The translations under genes and the position numbers were made by a program. A stretch of DNA of 64,000 nucleotides from Paraconexibacter sp040581415 (GTDB lineage: Bacteria; Actinomycetota; Thermoleophilia; Solirubrobacterales; Solirubrobacteraceae). Shown here piece after piece: positions 1-8,125 of the stretch. The DNA lies in contig NZ_CP114014.1 in NCBI RefSeq assembly GCF_040581415.1, positions 1,860,001-1,924,000 of the forward strand, read 5' to 3'. Under the pieces are notes generated by a model, which did not search any database, was not told the DNA's origin, and worked only from the letters and a program-made list of their open reading frames with translations. Position 1 is the first letter of the stretch. Each line of letters begins with the position of its first letter.

Positions 1-1
1 G

Positions 2-109
2 GGTGAGGTCGCCGTCCGCGAGGTCCGCTCCGGGCGGGTCGAGGTCACCCAGATGTGGGGCCGGCCCGAGTCGGTCCGCCAGGAGCAGCGCAAGCTCTAC
101 TCCCAGTAG
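2..109 (+). CDS. 3' end of an unidentified protein (truncated by window edge)
   Basis: An open frame enters from the left edge and stops at TAG 107-109, giving 35 C-terminal residues that end in RKLYSQ. The composition (Arg, Glu, Val) is that of a normal coding frame in this genome. The piece is too short to assign. It converges on the solute-binding lipoprotein gene with a 27 bp gap. What is seen is only the frame and the stop. Confidence 0.4.
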   Translation, partial: GEVAVREVRSGRVEVTQMWGRPESVRQEQRKLYSQ

Positions 110-136
110 GACCGGGCCCGGCGTCCCGGGCGCGGC

Positions 137-1165
137 TCAGCCGCTGTTCTGGGTCGCCTTCTCGGCCCCGACCGCGGCGAACCGCGGGACGAACATGTCG
201 GCGACCTCGGGCGGGCGGTCGACGATGCCGAAGCGTGCCTCCCACGTCGCCCACGCCCGCAGGCTTGGCAGGTCGAGCGTGCCGATCCGGCCGCTGGTGG
301 CCTGGAACAGAGGCTGGACGGCGTCGAGCTCCGCGGCGACGAGTCCCCGGTCGGTCCCCGGGACGGCGTCCACGAGCGCTGCCACGGCCGTCTCCGGGTC
401 GATGAGCGCCTCGCGGTAGCCGCGCTGCAGCGCGGTGACCGTCGCCTGCACGAGCGCCGGGTCGTCCTGGATCGTGGTGCGCGGGGTGACCAGGACCAGC
501 TCGGGGTAGGGCGGGGCGCCGAACTGGTCGACCTTGAAGACCTTCAGGCCCGGCCGCTCACGCTGGAGCGCGATGCCCTCGGCGTTCCAGAACGCGGTCG
601 CCCCGGCCACCTTGCCGCCGAGGATCGCGGGGACCGCGTCGAAGCCGATGGTGGTGCGGCGGACCTTGGCCGGGTCGCCGCCGTCGCCGCGGACGAGCGA
701 GTCGAGGACCGCGTCGTCGCTCGGCAGCCCGGTGACGCCGACCCGCTTGCCCTCGAGGTCCTTCGGGGACGCGACGTCGGCCTGGGCGATGACGGCCGCC
801 AGGGGCCGCTGGACGATCGCCATGACGCCGACGAGGTCGCGGCCCTTGGCCCGTGCGATCGCGAGGTCGTGGATGTCGAGGATCGCGAAGCGGGCCTGCC
901 CCGTGAGGAGGCTCTTCACTGCGTCGGTGCCGCTGGCGGGGAGCTGGATCGAGAGGGTCACGCCCTCGGCGCCGGTGTAGTCGCGGGCGACGGACTGGTA
1001 GATGCCGACGTGGACGGCGTTCGGCTGGAAGTCCAGCAGCAGGGTGGCGGCCTGGTCGGGGCGGGTGCTGTTGCCGGACGTCCCGCAGGCGGTGAGCAGG
1101 AGGGCGGCGCCGGCGGCCACGGTGGCGACCAGGCGGCGGACGGTGGGGCGGGACGCGGGTCGCAA
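137..1165 (-). CDS. ABC transporter substrate-binding lipoprotein, NMT1/SsuA-like
   Basis: Predicted extracytoplasmic solute-binding lipoprotein of an ABC importer, NMT1/THI5/SsuA type (342 aa). From the TTG at 1165 the protein begins with a basic segment and hydrophobic stretch ending in the lipobox LTAC, so Cys would be lipidated. The body has typical family stretches such as LLTGQARFAILD, KDLEGKRVGVTG and the late PELVLVTP. An ATG 90 nt upstream is also in frame, but TAGAGT ends 8 nt before the TTG, which fits a leaderless start and gives a normal signal peptide. No permease or ATPase is visible; they may lie outside the window. The ligand is unknown (thiamine precursor, sulfonate or nitrate-type compounds are family possibilities). 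It is divergent from fbiC. Confidence 0.8.
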   Translation of the reverse strand: MRPASRPTVRRLVATVAAGAALLLTACGTSGNSTRPDQAATLLLDFQPNAVHVGIYQSVARDYTGAEGVTLSIQLPASGTDAVKSLLTGQARFAILDIHDLAIARAKGRDLVGVMAIVQRPLAAVIAQADVASPKDLEGKRVGVTGLPSDDAVLDSLVRGDGGDPAKVRRTTIGFDAVPAILGGKVAGATAFWNAEGIALQRERPGLKVFKVDQFGAPPYPELVLVTPRTTIQDDPALVQATVTALQRGYREALIDPETAVAALVDAVPGTDRGLVAAELDAVQPLFQATSGRIGTLDLPSLRAWATWEARFGIVDRPPEVADMFVPRFAAVGAEKATQNSG

Positions 1166-1173
1166 GGCGCCGG

Positions 1174-1179
1174 ACTCTA
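1174..1179 (-). promoter_or_regulatory. -10 hexamer TAGAGT, leaderless-type
   Basis: TAGAGT on the minus strand ends 8 nt before the TTG at 1165. The 14-mer TAGAGTCCGGCGCC running into the start codon recurs exactly at the MauE-like gene (56104-56117), which supports both starts. Confidence 0.55.
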
Positions 1180-1250
1180 TTCGGCGGCTCCGCCGGGCCG
1201 GTGCAGTGCCGGCCGGCGCCCGGCGCAGGGGAGAGCCCGGGCGCGCGCCA

Positions 1251-1256
1251 TACACT
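1251..1256 (+). promoter_or_regulatory. -10 hexamer TACACT for fbiC, leaderless-type
   Basis: TACACT is followed by 7 nt and then ATG 1264. This places transcription start at or next to the start codon, and argues against the longer open frame beginning at 1201. Confidence 0.55.
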
Positions 1257-1263
1257 GGCCCAC

Positions 1264-3486
1264 ATGCGCCGCCGCGTCACGTTCTCGCGCAACGTCACCC
1301 TTTCGCTCAGCCGGACCTGTCAGTGCTACTGCAAGTACTGCGCGTTCAAGACGCACCAGGCCCACCTGCATACGCCGGACGAGGTCCTCGCGCTGCTGGA
1401 CAACGCGGCCAGGCGGCAGGTGAAGGAGCTGCTGGTCCTGACGGGCGAGCGGCCGGAGGTCAACGCGGGGGTGCGGGCGAAGCTTGCGGAGTACGGGCAC
1501 CGGGACTTCACCGCGTACGTGGTGTGGGCGTGCGAGCGGGCGCTGGAGCGGGGTCTGCTGCCGCACACGAACCTCGGTGTCCTGTCCAAGGAGGACCTCG
1601 GCCGGCTGCGCGAGGTGACGGCGTCGCAAGGCCTGATGCTGGAGTCGATGCGGGACGACCTGGTCGCGCATCAGGGGTCGCCGACGAAGGATCCGGCGCG
1701 GCGTCTTGAGACGATCCGGTGGGCGGGCGAGCTGAAGATCCCGTTCACGTCGGGGATCCTGGTGGGGATCGGCGAGACGCCGGAGGACCGCGTGGCGGCG
1801 CTGGCGGCGCTGGCGGAGGTCCACGCCGAGCACGGTCATCTGCAGGAGGTCATCCTGCAGAACTTCGTCCCGCACGACTCCTACTACGGGCAGGAGCCCG
1901 GGGAGATCGCCGACGCGGCGGCGAAGAAGTACTGGGCGACGGGGATCGGCGAGCAGCCGCACAACAAGCTCCCGGACTGGGCGACGCCGGTGTCGATCCG
2001 GGAGATGGAGGACCTGATCGCCCACGCGCAGGAGCTGCTGCCCGGGGTGGGGATCCAGATCCCGCCGAACCTCGCCGACTGGTGGCCGCAGCTGGTCGAC
2101 GCCGGCGCCACCGACCTCGGGGGCCTGTCCTCCAACGGGGACCACATCAGCCCCGAGCACCCGTTCCCTGGGCCGCACCAGGTCCGCAAGGTGCTCGCCC
2201 CGAAGGGCTACGCGCTGACCGAGCGGCTGTGCGTGTACCCGCAGTACATCAACCCGGAATGGGTCGACCAGGCCGTCCTGAACACGGTCGCGGCGAAGTT
2301 CTGGTCGTTCATCCCGCGGTCGGGGTCCGGCCGCACCGAGCCGCCGCGGCCGCTGCGCCCGGACCTGGCGGCAGGGGCGATCGAGAAGGGCCGCGACGGG
2401 ATCGCCCTGTCCCCGGATGAGCTGACCGCGCTGTTCGCCGAGACCCGGCCGGAGGTCATCGACGACCTCAGGGTCGCCGCCGACGAGCTGCGCAGCGAAC
2501 TTGCGGGGGACACGGTCACGTTCGTCGTCAACCGCAACATCAACGTGTCGAACGTCTGCATCGTCGGGTGCGCGTTCTGCGGGTTCGGGCAGGGCAAGCG
2601 GTCCCCCGACGCGTACGAGCACGAGCGGCCGGAGTTCGAGCAGCGGGTGCGGGACGCGATCGCGTTCGGCGCCACCGAGATCTGCATGCAGTCCGGCATC
2701 CACCCCGACTGGGACCTGAAGAACTACCTGCACTGGCTGCGCGTGATCAAGGAGACCGCCGCCGCCGAGGGCTCGGACCTCCACGTGCACGCGTACTCGC
2801 CGATGGAGATCGCGCACATGCAGGACATCTCCGGCCTGCCGCTGCCCGAGCTCTTCGCGCAGCTCCGCGACGCCGGACTTGACTCCACGCCCGGCACCGC
2901 CGCCGAGGTCCTGCACGACGGGGTCCGCGGCCGGATCTCCCCGAACAAGCTGCCGGCCGCCCGGTGGGTGGAGATCATCGAGGCCTCCCACAACGCCGGC
3001 CTGCGGTCCACGTCGACCGTGATGTTCGGGCACATCGAGGAGCCGTGGGAGCTCGCCGAGCACATGCGCGTCATCCGCACGCTGCAGGAGCGGACCGGCG
3101 GCATCACCGAGTTCGTCCCGCTGTCCTTCATCCCGTTCCACACGCTCCTCGGCCGCACCCACGGCGTCGAGGAGATCTCGATGGCCGAGAACCTCAAGCA
3201 CACCGCCGTCTTCCGCCTCGCGCTCGGCCGCAGCGTCACCAACCTGCAGGCCTCCTGGGTGAAGATGGGCCTCGACGGCGCCACCGAGGCGCTGCGCTGG
3301 GGCGTGAACGACCTCGGCGGCACCCTGATGGAGGAGTCGATCAGCCGCATGGCCGGCTCCGCCCACGGCGTCAAGCTCGACCCGCCGCAGCTGATCGCCG
3401 CCGCCCACGCCGCCGGCCGTCCCGCCGCCGAACGCACCACCCTCTACGACATCCGCGACCGCCACCCGCTCGGCGTCCGGGCCTGA
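1264..3486 (+). CDS. fbiC: FO synthase, CofG-CofH fusion (FbiC)
   Basis: Makes the deazaflavin FO, the chromophore of coenzyme F420, from tyrosine and 5-amino-6-ribitylamino-uracil by two radical-SAM steps. The 740 aa protein carries both halves. The N-terminal CofG-like domain has the CxxxCxxC cluster motif at Cys19/Cys23/Cys26, and the C-terminal CofH-like domain has a second at Cys432/Cys436/Cys439. Length and order match actinobacterial FbiC; archaea and cyanobacteria usually keep two genes. Start chosen at ATG 1264 because of the TACACT-7nt-ATG signal and because the first motif then sits at the usual distance. The rest of the F420 pathway lies 0.6 kb downstream on the other strand. greA follows 59 bp later with its own -10. 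Confidence 0.97.
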   Translation: MRRRVTFSRNVTLSLSRTCQCYCKYCAFKTHQAHLHTPDEVLALLDNAARRQVKELLVLTGERPEVNAGVRAKLAEYGHRDFTAYVVWACERALERGLLPHTNLGVLSKEDLGRLREVTASQGLMLESMRDDLVAHQGSPTKDPARRLETIRWAGELKIPFTSGILVGIGETPEDRVAALAALAEVHAEHGHLQEVILQNFVPHDSYYGQEPGEIADAAAKKYWATGIGEQPHNKLPDWATPVSIREMEDLIAHAQELLPGVGIQIPPNLADWWPQLVDAGATDLGGLSSNGDHISPEHPFPGPHQVRKVLAPKGYALTERLCVYPQYINPEWVDQAVLNTVAAKFWSFIPRSGSGRTEPPRPLRPDLAAGAIEKGRDGIALSPDELTALFAETRPEVIDDLRVAADELRSELAGDTVTFVVNRNINVSNVCIVGCAFCGFGQGKRSPDAYEHERPEFEQRVRDAIAFGATEICMQSGIHPDWDLKNYLHWLRVIKETAAAEGSDLHVHAYSPMEIAHMQDISGLPLPELFAQLRDAGLDSTPGTAAEVLHDGVRGRISPNKLPAARWVEIIEASHNAGLRSTSTVMFGHIEEPWELAEHMRVIRTLQERTGGITEFVPLSFIPFHTLLGRTHGVEEISMAENLKHTAVFRLALGRSVTNLQASWVKMGLDGATEALRWGVNDLGGTLMEESISRMAGSAHGVKLDPPQLIAAAHAAGRPAAERTTLYDIRDRHPLGVRA

Positions 3487-3533
3487 GGGCGCGGGCGAGC
3501 GCCGGATCGGGCCGCCGGTGCAGGCGTTTTCCG

Positions 3534-3539
3534 TAGGCT
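3534..3539 (+). promoter_or_regulatory. -10 hexamer TAGGCT for greA, leaderless-type
   Basis: TAGGCT, 6 nt, then ATG 3546. There is no Shine-Dalgarno sequence in the gap. Confidence 0.5.
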
Positions 3540-3545
3540 GCACGG

Positions 3546-4025
3546 ATGAGTAATCAGGAACAGGGCGAGGCGATCACCGCCGCGGGTCTCGTCGCACTGA
3601 AGGCGGAGCTCGCCGAGCTCGAGGGCCCTGCGCGTCAGGTCATCGCTGCGCGGATCTCCGTCGCGCGCGAGATGGGCGACCTGAAGGAGAACGCCGAGTA
3701 CCACATCGCCAAGGAGGACCAGGGCCATCTGGAGACGAAGATCCTGCGCCTGCAGTCCCGTCTGCGGGCAGCGGTGATCGTCGAGGTCGACGAGGCCAGC
3801 GACGTCGTCGGCTTCGGCGCGACCGTGACGGTCACCGACGTGCAGTCCGGCAAGACGAACACGTGGACGATCGTCGGCCCGACCGAGGCCGACGCCAAGA
3901 CCGGCAAGCTCTCCTCGGAGTCGCCGGTCGCGGTCGCGCTGGTCGGCGCGAAGGTGGGCGACACGGTCAAGGTCCAGACGCCGCGCGGTGAGCGCGAGAT
4001 GACGGTCGACGCCCTCGGCGCCTGA
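3546..4025 (+). CDS. greA: Transcription elongation factor GreA
   Basis: Rescues backtracked RNA polymerase by stimulating transcript cleavage in the secondary channel. The 159 aa protein has the N-terminal coiled coil with the tip motif GDLKENAEY, including the two acidic residues Asp45 and Glu48 that coordinate the catalytic metal, followed by the C-terminal FKBP-like domain ending in a KVQTPRGER-type strand. Length is normal for the family. It sits between fbiC and the F420 operon but has its own leaderless-type promoter, so there is no reason to link it to F420. It converges on cofE. Confidence 0.95.
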   Translation: MSNQEQGEAITAAGLVALKAELAELEGPARQVIAARISVAREMGDLKENAEYHIAKEDQGHLETKILRLQSRLRAAVIVEVDEASDVVGFGATVTVTDVQSGKTNTWTIVGPTEADAKTGKLSSESPVAVALVGAKVGDTVKVQTPRGEREMTVDALGA

Positions 4026-4043
4026 CCCGGCAGCGCCCCGTCC

Positions 4044-4095
4044 CGTCTGACGACCGATTCTAGTCGCTCTGACGACCAAAACTGGACGTCAGACG
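4044..4095. terminator. Candidate bidirectional terminator or structured spacer between greA and cofE
   Basis: The convergent gap holds a 9-bp inverted repeat, CGTCTGACG (4044-4052) and CGTCAGACG (4087-4095), plus a direct repeat TCTGACGACC at 4046 and 4068. There is no U-tract. A terminator role is inferred from position only. Confidence 0.35.
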
Positions 4096-4127
4096 CTCGC
4101 GGCGAGGGGGGAGGGCGAGGGCGCGGG

Positions 4128-4859
4128 TCAGAGGAAGAGGTCCTCGGACGGCGGGCGCAGCAGCGGCTGCACCCCCGGGCCGTCCGCGGCCGTGACCCAG
4201 CGGCCCAGGCCCTCCACGAGCACGACGGGATCCCGCGAGTCCTTCGTCCGGGCCAGGTCGGCGGCGGCCGCGGCCTGGTCGGCGACCGCGATCCAGGTCG
4301 CCTGCAGCGGGCGGCCGACCGAGTCCGTCAGGCCGCGCCAGTCCTCCAGCGGCGCCAGCCCTGCCACCCCGATCGCCACGTCCACCTGGCCGTTGCGCCA
4401 CGCCCGCCCGAACGAGTCGGTGATGACGACGGCCGGCGTCCCCGGCAGCCCGGCACGGAGGCGGCGCGCGGAGTGGTCCGGGTCGACGGGCAGGACGATG
4501 AGCTCGTCGTCGCCGGCGGCGTTGGACGCGTCGACGCCCGCGTTCGCGCACACGAAGCCGTGGTGCGTGCGGCAGATCAGGACGTGGTCGGTGACCCGCA
4601 CGAGCTCGGCCGTCTGGTCCAGGATCACCTGGACCTGACGCGGGTCGCGGCCCTGGCGCGCGGCGATCGCCCGGGCGCGGTCACCGGGCCGTACGCCGGA
4701 CAGCGCGACGACGGCGCCCTCCGCCTTGCTGACGACCTTGTGCGCCACGACCACGACGTCCTGCCCGGACGGGGTCACCCGCGCCGCGATCAGCGCAGCG
4801 AGGTCGGCACCCGCGGTGACCTCGGGGAGCCCGGCGACGGCGGTGGCGGTGATGGCCAT
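4128..4859 (-). CDS. cofE: Coenzyme F420:L-glutamate ligase CofE
   Basis: GTP-dependent addition of L-glutamate residues to F420-0, giving the poly-gamma-glutamyl tail of F420. The 243 aa sequence spans the CofE fold, with family stretches such as VVVAHKVVSKAEG, ICRTHHGFVCANAGVD and the late VVITDSFGRAWRNGQVDVAIG. It is the single-domain form: the C-terminal nitroreductase-like domain of mycobacterial FbiB is absent, and no separate gene for that domain is visible here. Last gene of the minus-strand operon, 31 nt after cofC. Confidence 0.95.
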   Translation of the reverse strand: MAITATAVAGLPEVTAGADLAALIAARVTPSGQDVVVVAHKVVSKAEGAVVALSGVRPGDRARAIAARQGRDPRQVQVILDQTAELVRVTDHVLICRTHHGFVCANAGVDASNAAGDDELIVLPVDPDHSARRLRAGLPGTPAVVITDSFGRAWRNGQVDVAIGVAGLAPLEDWRGLTDSVGRPLQATWIAVADQAAAAADLARTKDSRDPVVLVEGLGRWVTAADGPGVQPLLRPPSEDLFL

Positions 4860-4890
4860 CGGAATCAGGCCGCCGGACGGCGACGTGCCC

Positions 4891-5550
4891 TCAGCGGCGC
4901 GCGAGGCGGTTCAGCATGCCGCGCGTGTGCGCGGCGTTGCCATGACCGCCGCCGAGCGCCTCGCGCAGGGCCGCGAGGTCGTGGATCGTGTCGACGTCCA
5001 GCACCAGCGACGGCAGCTCCTCGGTCCGGCACACGGCACCGGCGGCACGGGCGGCGTCGACGTGGCGCGCGTAGGACCCGGGGCCGAACGACGGCACGAT
5101 GATGTCGGGCGGCGTCAGGACCAGGCCGTTCGTCCCCTCGCCGTGGCGGTCGGGGATGACGACGACCTCCGGCGTCGGCGCCGGCGCGCGCGTCAGCAGG
5201 GCGTCGACCTCCTTGGGGTCCAGGGCAGGGCAGTCGCCGGGGACCAGGAGCACGCGACGGGCGCCGCGCTCCAGCGCCTCGGCGATCCCGAGCAGGGCGG
5301 CCTCGGAGTGGCCGGCGTCGTCCGGGTCCATGACCGTGCTGGCGTCGTAGCCGTGGGCGATCGCCTCCATCGCTGCTTCACCCGTGACCACGAGCGTCTG
5401 GTCGATCTTCTCGGCCCGGCGCAGGGCGATCAGGACGTCCGTCACCATCGCCTCGACGAGGGCGCGCCGCGTCCCGGTGCCGAGGTCGTCGGCCAGGCGT
5501 GTCTTCCCGCCGGCGAAGTGCTTCACCGGCAGGATGGCGAAGGTCGTCAT
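4891..5550 (-). CDS. cofC: Phospholactate/phosphoenolpyruvate guanylyltransferase CofC (FbiD)
   Basis: Transfers GMP to 2-phospho-L-lactate (archaeal) or phosphoenolpyruvate (actinobacterial FbiD), making the activated donor used by CofD. The 219 aa protein has a nucleotidyltransferase fold. The N-terminal LPVKHFAGGKTRL is the GTP-binding loop, LVPGDCPALDP is the metal-binding acidic loop, and a late FGPGSYARHV segment is typical of CofC. Its ATG overlaps the cofD stop by 4 nt (positions 5547-5550), so translation is probably coupled. The donor substrate cannot be decided from sequence by eye; PEP is more likely in an actinobacterium. Confidence 0.94.
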   Translation of the reverse strand: MTTFAILPVKHFAGGKTRLADDLGTGTRRALVEAMVTDVLIALRRAEKIDQTLVVTGEAAMEAIAHGYDASTVMDPDDAGHSEAALLGIAEALERGARRVLLVPGDCPALDPKEVDALLTRAPAPTPEVVVIPDRHGEGTNGLVLTPPDIIVPSFGPGSYARHVDAARAAGAVCRTEELPSLVLDVDTIHDLAALREALGGGHGNAAHTRGMLNRLARR

Positions 5551-6467
5551 CGGGCCTGCGCCAGCCCTTCCGCGAACGTGAGGGTGCTGCGGGCCACGCG
5601 GGCCCGTGCGTCGGGGTCACCCATCATCGTGTCGGTCACGATGACAGGCAGACCGGCGCCAGGGGCTTCCTCGTCCGCGACGAGGCCGTCGAGCAGCCCG
5701 TCGTAGGCGGTGGCGATGCCGGCCGCGGTCAGCGGGAGGCCGGCGGACTCCATGAACGCCTCGGACGGGCCCTTGACGATCGTGCCGCCGACGATGGGGG
5801 ACACGGCGACCACCGGCGCGGAGGTCGCCCGCAGCGCGTCCGCGATCCCCGGCACCGCGAGAATCGGGCCGATCGAGATGATCGGGTTCGAGGGGCCGAC
5901 GATGACCGCTGTCGCCCCGGCGATCGCGTCGAGGACCTCCGGCGTGGCGCGGGCGGCGTCGATGCCGTCGAACGCGACCTCCTCGATCGGGCCCTGTGCG
6001 CCGTCGCGGATCATGAAGTCCTGGAACGGCCGCCAGGTGCCGGCGGCGCGGACCCGCGTGCGGACCGGCCCGTCGCACATCGGCAGGACCGTCGCCGACA
6101 CACCGAGGGCCTCGACCAGCGCCGCGTGCGCGGTGGTGAGCCGCTCGCCGGCCGCCAGGCGGCGGGCCCGGTCGATGCAGATCGCGAGGTCGCGGTCGCC
6201 GAGGTTGAACCAGACGTCCACCCCGATCGCCCGCAGTCCGTCCATCACGGCGAACGTGTCGCCGTCGATGCCCCAGCCGCGGTCGTTGATCTGGTCCGCG
6301 AGCCAGAACGTGCAGAGGTCCGGGTCCGGGGAGACGTAGCCGCCGTGGATCTCGATGTCGTCGCCGGTGTTGGCGATGACGGTGAGCTCACCGGGACCGA
6401 CGACGTCCAGGACACCGCGGGCCAGCTTCGCGCCGCCGGTGCCCCCGGCCAGGACGACGACCGTCAA
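5547..6467 (-). CDS. cofD: Phospholactate/PEP transferase CofD (FbiA)
   Basis: Joins FO to the guanylyl-activated phospho-acid, giving (dehydro-)F420-0. The 306 aa length is usual. The N-terminus VVLAGGTGGAKLARG is the hallmark CofD/UPF0052 loop, followed by IANTGDDIEIHGGYVSPD and, further on, VGPSNPIISIGPIL. It overlaps fno upstream (6464-6467) and cofC downstream (5547-5550) by 4 nt each. It is the third step in a row of pathway genes transcribed together. Confidence 0.96.
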   Translation of the reverse strand: MTVVVLAGGTGGAKLARGVLDVVGPGELTVIANTGDDIEIHGGYVSPDPDLCTFWLADQINDRGWGIDGDTFAVMDGLRAIGVDVWFNLGDRDLAICIDRARRLAAGERLTTAHAALVEALGVSATVLPMCDGPVRTRVRAAGTWRPFQDFMIRDGAQGPIEEVAFDGIDAARATPEVLDAIAGATAVIVGPSNPIISIGPILAVPGIADALRATSAPVVAVSPIVGGTIVKGPSEAFMESAGLPLTAAGIATAYDGLLDGLVADEEAPGAGLPVIVTDTMMGDPDARARVARSTLTFAEGLAQAR

Positions 6468-7138
6468 TGGGTCAGACCGGAGATCTTGATCCCGGCGTGC
6501 GTCTTGTGGCGGATGTTGATGCCGATCAGCAGCGGCGTGAGGGACTCGGTCAGGCGGGCCATCTCGAGCTTGCCGCAGTCGACCGAGCGCAGGCCGGGGA
6601 TCTGCTCGATGAGGGCGGCGAAGCGCTCCTTGTCGGCCTTGGCGTCGCCGCAGGTCAGGACGTCCTCGTCGAGCTGGTGGTCGAGGTCCTTCAGCTTGGA
6701 GGCGCTGACCGTGTGCAGCGAGCTGATGACGCGCACGCCGGCGGGGACCATCTCCTGCGCCTGCTGCGCGGCGGACCCCTGCCAGACGCCGAGCATCCGG
6801 GTCGCCTTGCCGCTGACGGCGGCGGCGAGCGGGACGGTCGCGTCGACGACGAGCTGGCCCTCCTTCAGGACGGTCTTCAGGTTCGTGAGCGTCTCGGACT
6901 GGGAGCGGAACGGGACGCTCAGGATCACGAGCTCGTTCGCGGCGGCGGCCTCCTCGTTGGCCAGGCCGGTGAACGTGCCGGACGGGACAGCGGCTGCGGC
7001 CTGCTCGGCGGCCTCGGCGGCGCGGCCGGCGTCGCGGGAGCCGATCACGACGGGGATGCCGGCCTGTCCGAGGCGGACGGCGAGGCCGAAGCCGAGCGCG
7101 CCGGAGGCGCCGATGATCGAGACGGGTTCCTGGGACAC
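6464..7138 (-). CDS. fno: F420H2:NADP oxidoreductase (NADPH-dependent F420 reductase, Fno)
   Basis: Moves hydride between NADPH and F420 and so supplies F420H2 to other enzymes. The 224 aa protein has an N-terminal Rossmann fold (VSIIGASGALGFGLAVRLGQAG, with GSRD at the end of the second strand for the NADP phosphate), then NELVILSVPF, and a C-terminal segment LLIGINIRHKTHAGIKISGL typical of archaeal Fno. The GTG start at 7138 is fixed by the shared -10 element. First gene of the F420 operon; having the reductase lead the biosynthetic genes suggests F420 is used as a redox carrier coupled to NADPH. Confidence 0.93.
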   Translation of the reverse strand: MSQEPVSIIGASGALGFGLAVRLGQAGIPVVIGSRDAGRAAEAAEQAAAAVPSGTFTGLANEEAAAANELVILSVPFRSQSETLTNLKTVLKEGQLVVDATVPLAAAVSGKATRMLGVWQGSAAQQAQEMVPAGVRVISSLHTVSASKLKDLDHQLDEDVLTCGDAKADKERFAALIEQIPGLRSVDCGKLEMARLTESLTPLLIGINIRHKTHAGIKISGLTH

Positions 7139-7147
7139 GCAGGCGAT

Positions 7148-7155
7148 CCTATAGT
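7148..7155. promoter_or_regulatory. Shared palindromic -10 for divergent fno and mvaB
   Basis: The two start codons are only 26 bp apart. The palindrome CTATAG (7149-7154) sits exactly midway: TATAGT faces mvaB with 9 nt to its ATG, and TATAGG faces fno with 9 nt to its GTG. Both -35 regions would lie inside the opposite coding region, and both mRNAs would be leaderless or nearly so. Confidence 0.55.
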
Positions 7156-7164
7156 TCCCCGAAC

Positions 7165-8085
7165 ATGAGCCCTGATCTGCCTGCGTCCGTTCAAATCCGC
7201 GAGGTCGGTCCCCGCGACGGCTTCCAGAACGAGCCCGAGACGATCGCCACCGCGGACAAGATCGACCTCATCAACCAGCTCGTCAGGACCGGCCTGAACC
7301 GCATCGAGCTGACGTCGTTCGTCCGCGCGGACGTTCTGCCGCAGCTGTCCGACGCGCCAGAGGTGCTGGCCGGTGTCGACGTCCCGGAGGGGGTCAGCCG
7401 CAGCGTCCTGGTCCCGAACGAGCGGGGCCTGGAGAACGCCTTCAAGTCGCGCGAGCACTTCGAGGAGATCGGCGTCTTCCTCAGCGCGTCGGAGACGCAC
7501 AACAAGAAGAACGTGAACCGCACGTGCGAGGAGTCGATGGCCGCCATCCAGAAGATGGTCCCGCGTGCGCTGGCTGACGGCATCGAGGTCGAGGCCGTCA
7601 TCGCGACGTCGTTCGGCTGCCCGTACGAGGGGCACATCGACCCCGAGCGGGTCTTCGGCTTCGTCCGTCAGCTCATCGACGCCGGCGCGCAGGAGGTCGG
7701 CTTCGGCGACACGACCGGCATGGCGAACCCCGTCCAGGTCGGGCGCTTCTTCACCGAGGCGATCGCGCGCTTCGGCGACGAGGTGCTGCTGACGGCGCAC
7801 TTCCACAACACGCGCGGTCAGGGCCTCGCCAACGCGGTGGCCGCGCTGCAGGCGGGGTGCACGTCGTTCGAGTCGAGCTTCGGCGAGCTCGGCGGCTGTC
7901 CGGTCCCGGCGGGCGCCACCGGCAACATCGCGACCGAGGACCTGCTCAGCCTGCTGCACGAGATGGGTGTGGAGACCGGCGTCGACCTGCCGAAGGTCCT
8001 GGACGCCTCCCGCTCGGTCGCGAAGATCCTCGGCCGGTCGCTGGGGTCGCACACGCTGGTCGCCGGTCCGGTCGACTGGCAGTAG
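7165..8085 (+). CDS. mvaB: Hydroxymethylglutaryl-CoA lyase
   Basis: Cleaves HMG-CoA to acetyl-CoA and acetoacetate, the last step of leucine catabolism. The 306 aa TIM-barrel protein opens with REVGPRDGFQNE (metal and substrate Asp/Arg), has FGDTTGMANP and TAHFHNTRGQG (metal-binding His pair), and near the C-terminus the HMG-CoA lyase signature ELGGCPVPAGATGNIATED with the catalytic Cys. The acetoacetyl-CoA synthetase 1 kb downstream would reactivate the acetoacetate produced. No methylcrotonyl-CoA carboxylase is in the window. Confidence 0.93.
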   Translation: MSPDLPASVQIREVGPRDGFQNEPETIATADKIDLINQLVRTGLNRIELTSFVRADVLPQLSDAPEVLAGVDVPEGVSRSVLVPNERGLENAFKSREHFEEIGVFLSASETHNKKNVNRTCEESMAAIQKMVPRALADGIEVEAVIATSFGCPYEGHIDPERVFGFVRQLIDAGAQEVGFGDTTGMANPVQVGRFFTEAIARFGDEVLLTAHFHNTRGQGLANAVAALQAGCTSFESSFGELGGCPVPAGATGNIATEDLLSLLHEMGVETGVDLPKVLDASRSVAKILGRSLGSHTLVAGPVDWQ

Positions 8086-8110
8086 GCAGCCGCCGGCGGG
8101 ACCGGTCGGG

Positions 8111-8116
8111 TAGCGT
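8111..8116 (+). promoter_or_regulatory. -10 hexamer TAGCGT, leaderless-type
   Basis: TAGCGT lies 9 nt before ATG 8126 and only 3 nt before the in-frame GTG at 8120. The spacing favours the ATG. Confidence 0.4.
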
Positions 8117-8125
8117 CGGGTGGCG

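Noticed and set aside
1201..1263. Longer FbiC start at 1201
   Set aside because: It would include the -10 element TACACT in coding sequence and add 21 residues not typical before the CofG domain; ATG 1264 has the leaderless spacing.
1177..3543. A 788-codon open frame antisense to fbiC, and many similar long antisense frames (for example 7946-11038, 38230-41454, 44581-46524)
   Set aside because: High GC makes stop codons rare on the opposite strand. The translations are low-complexity (Arg/Pro/Ala/Gly), show no domain motifs, and are antisense to clearly real genes.
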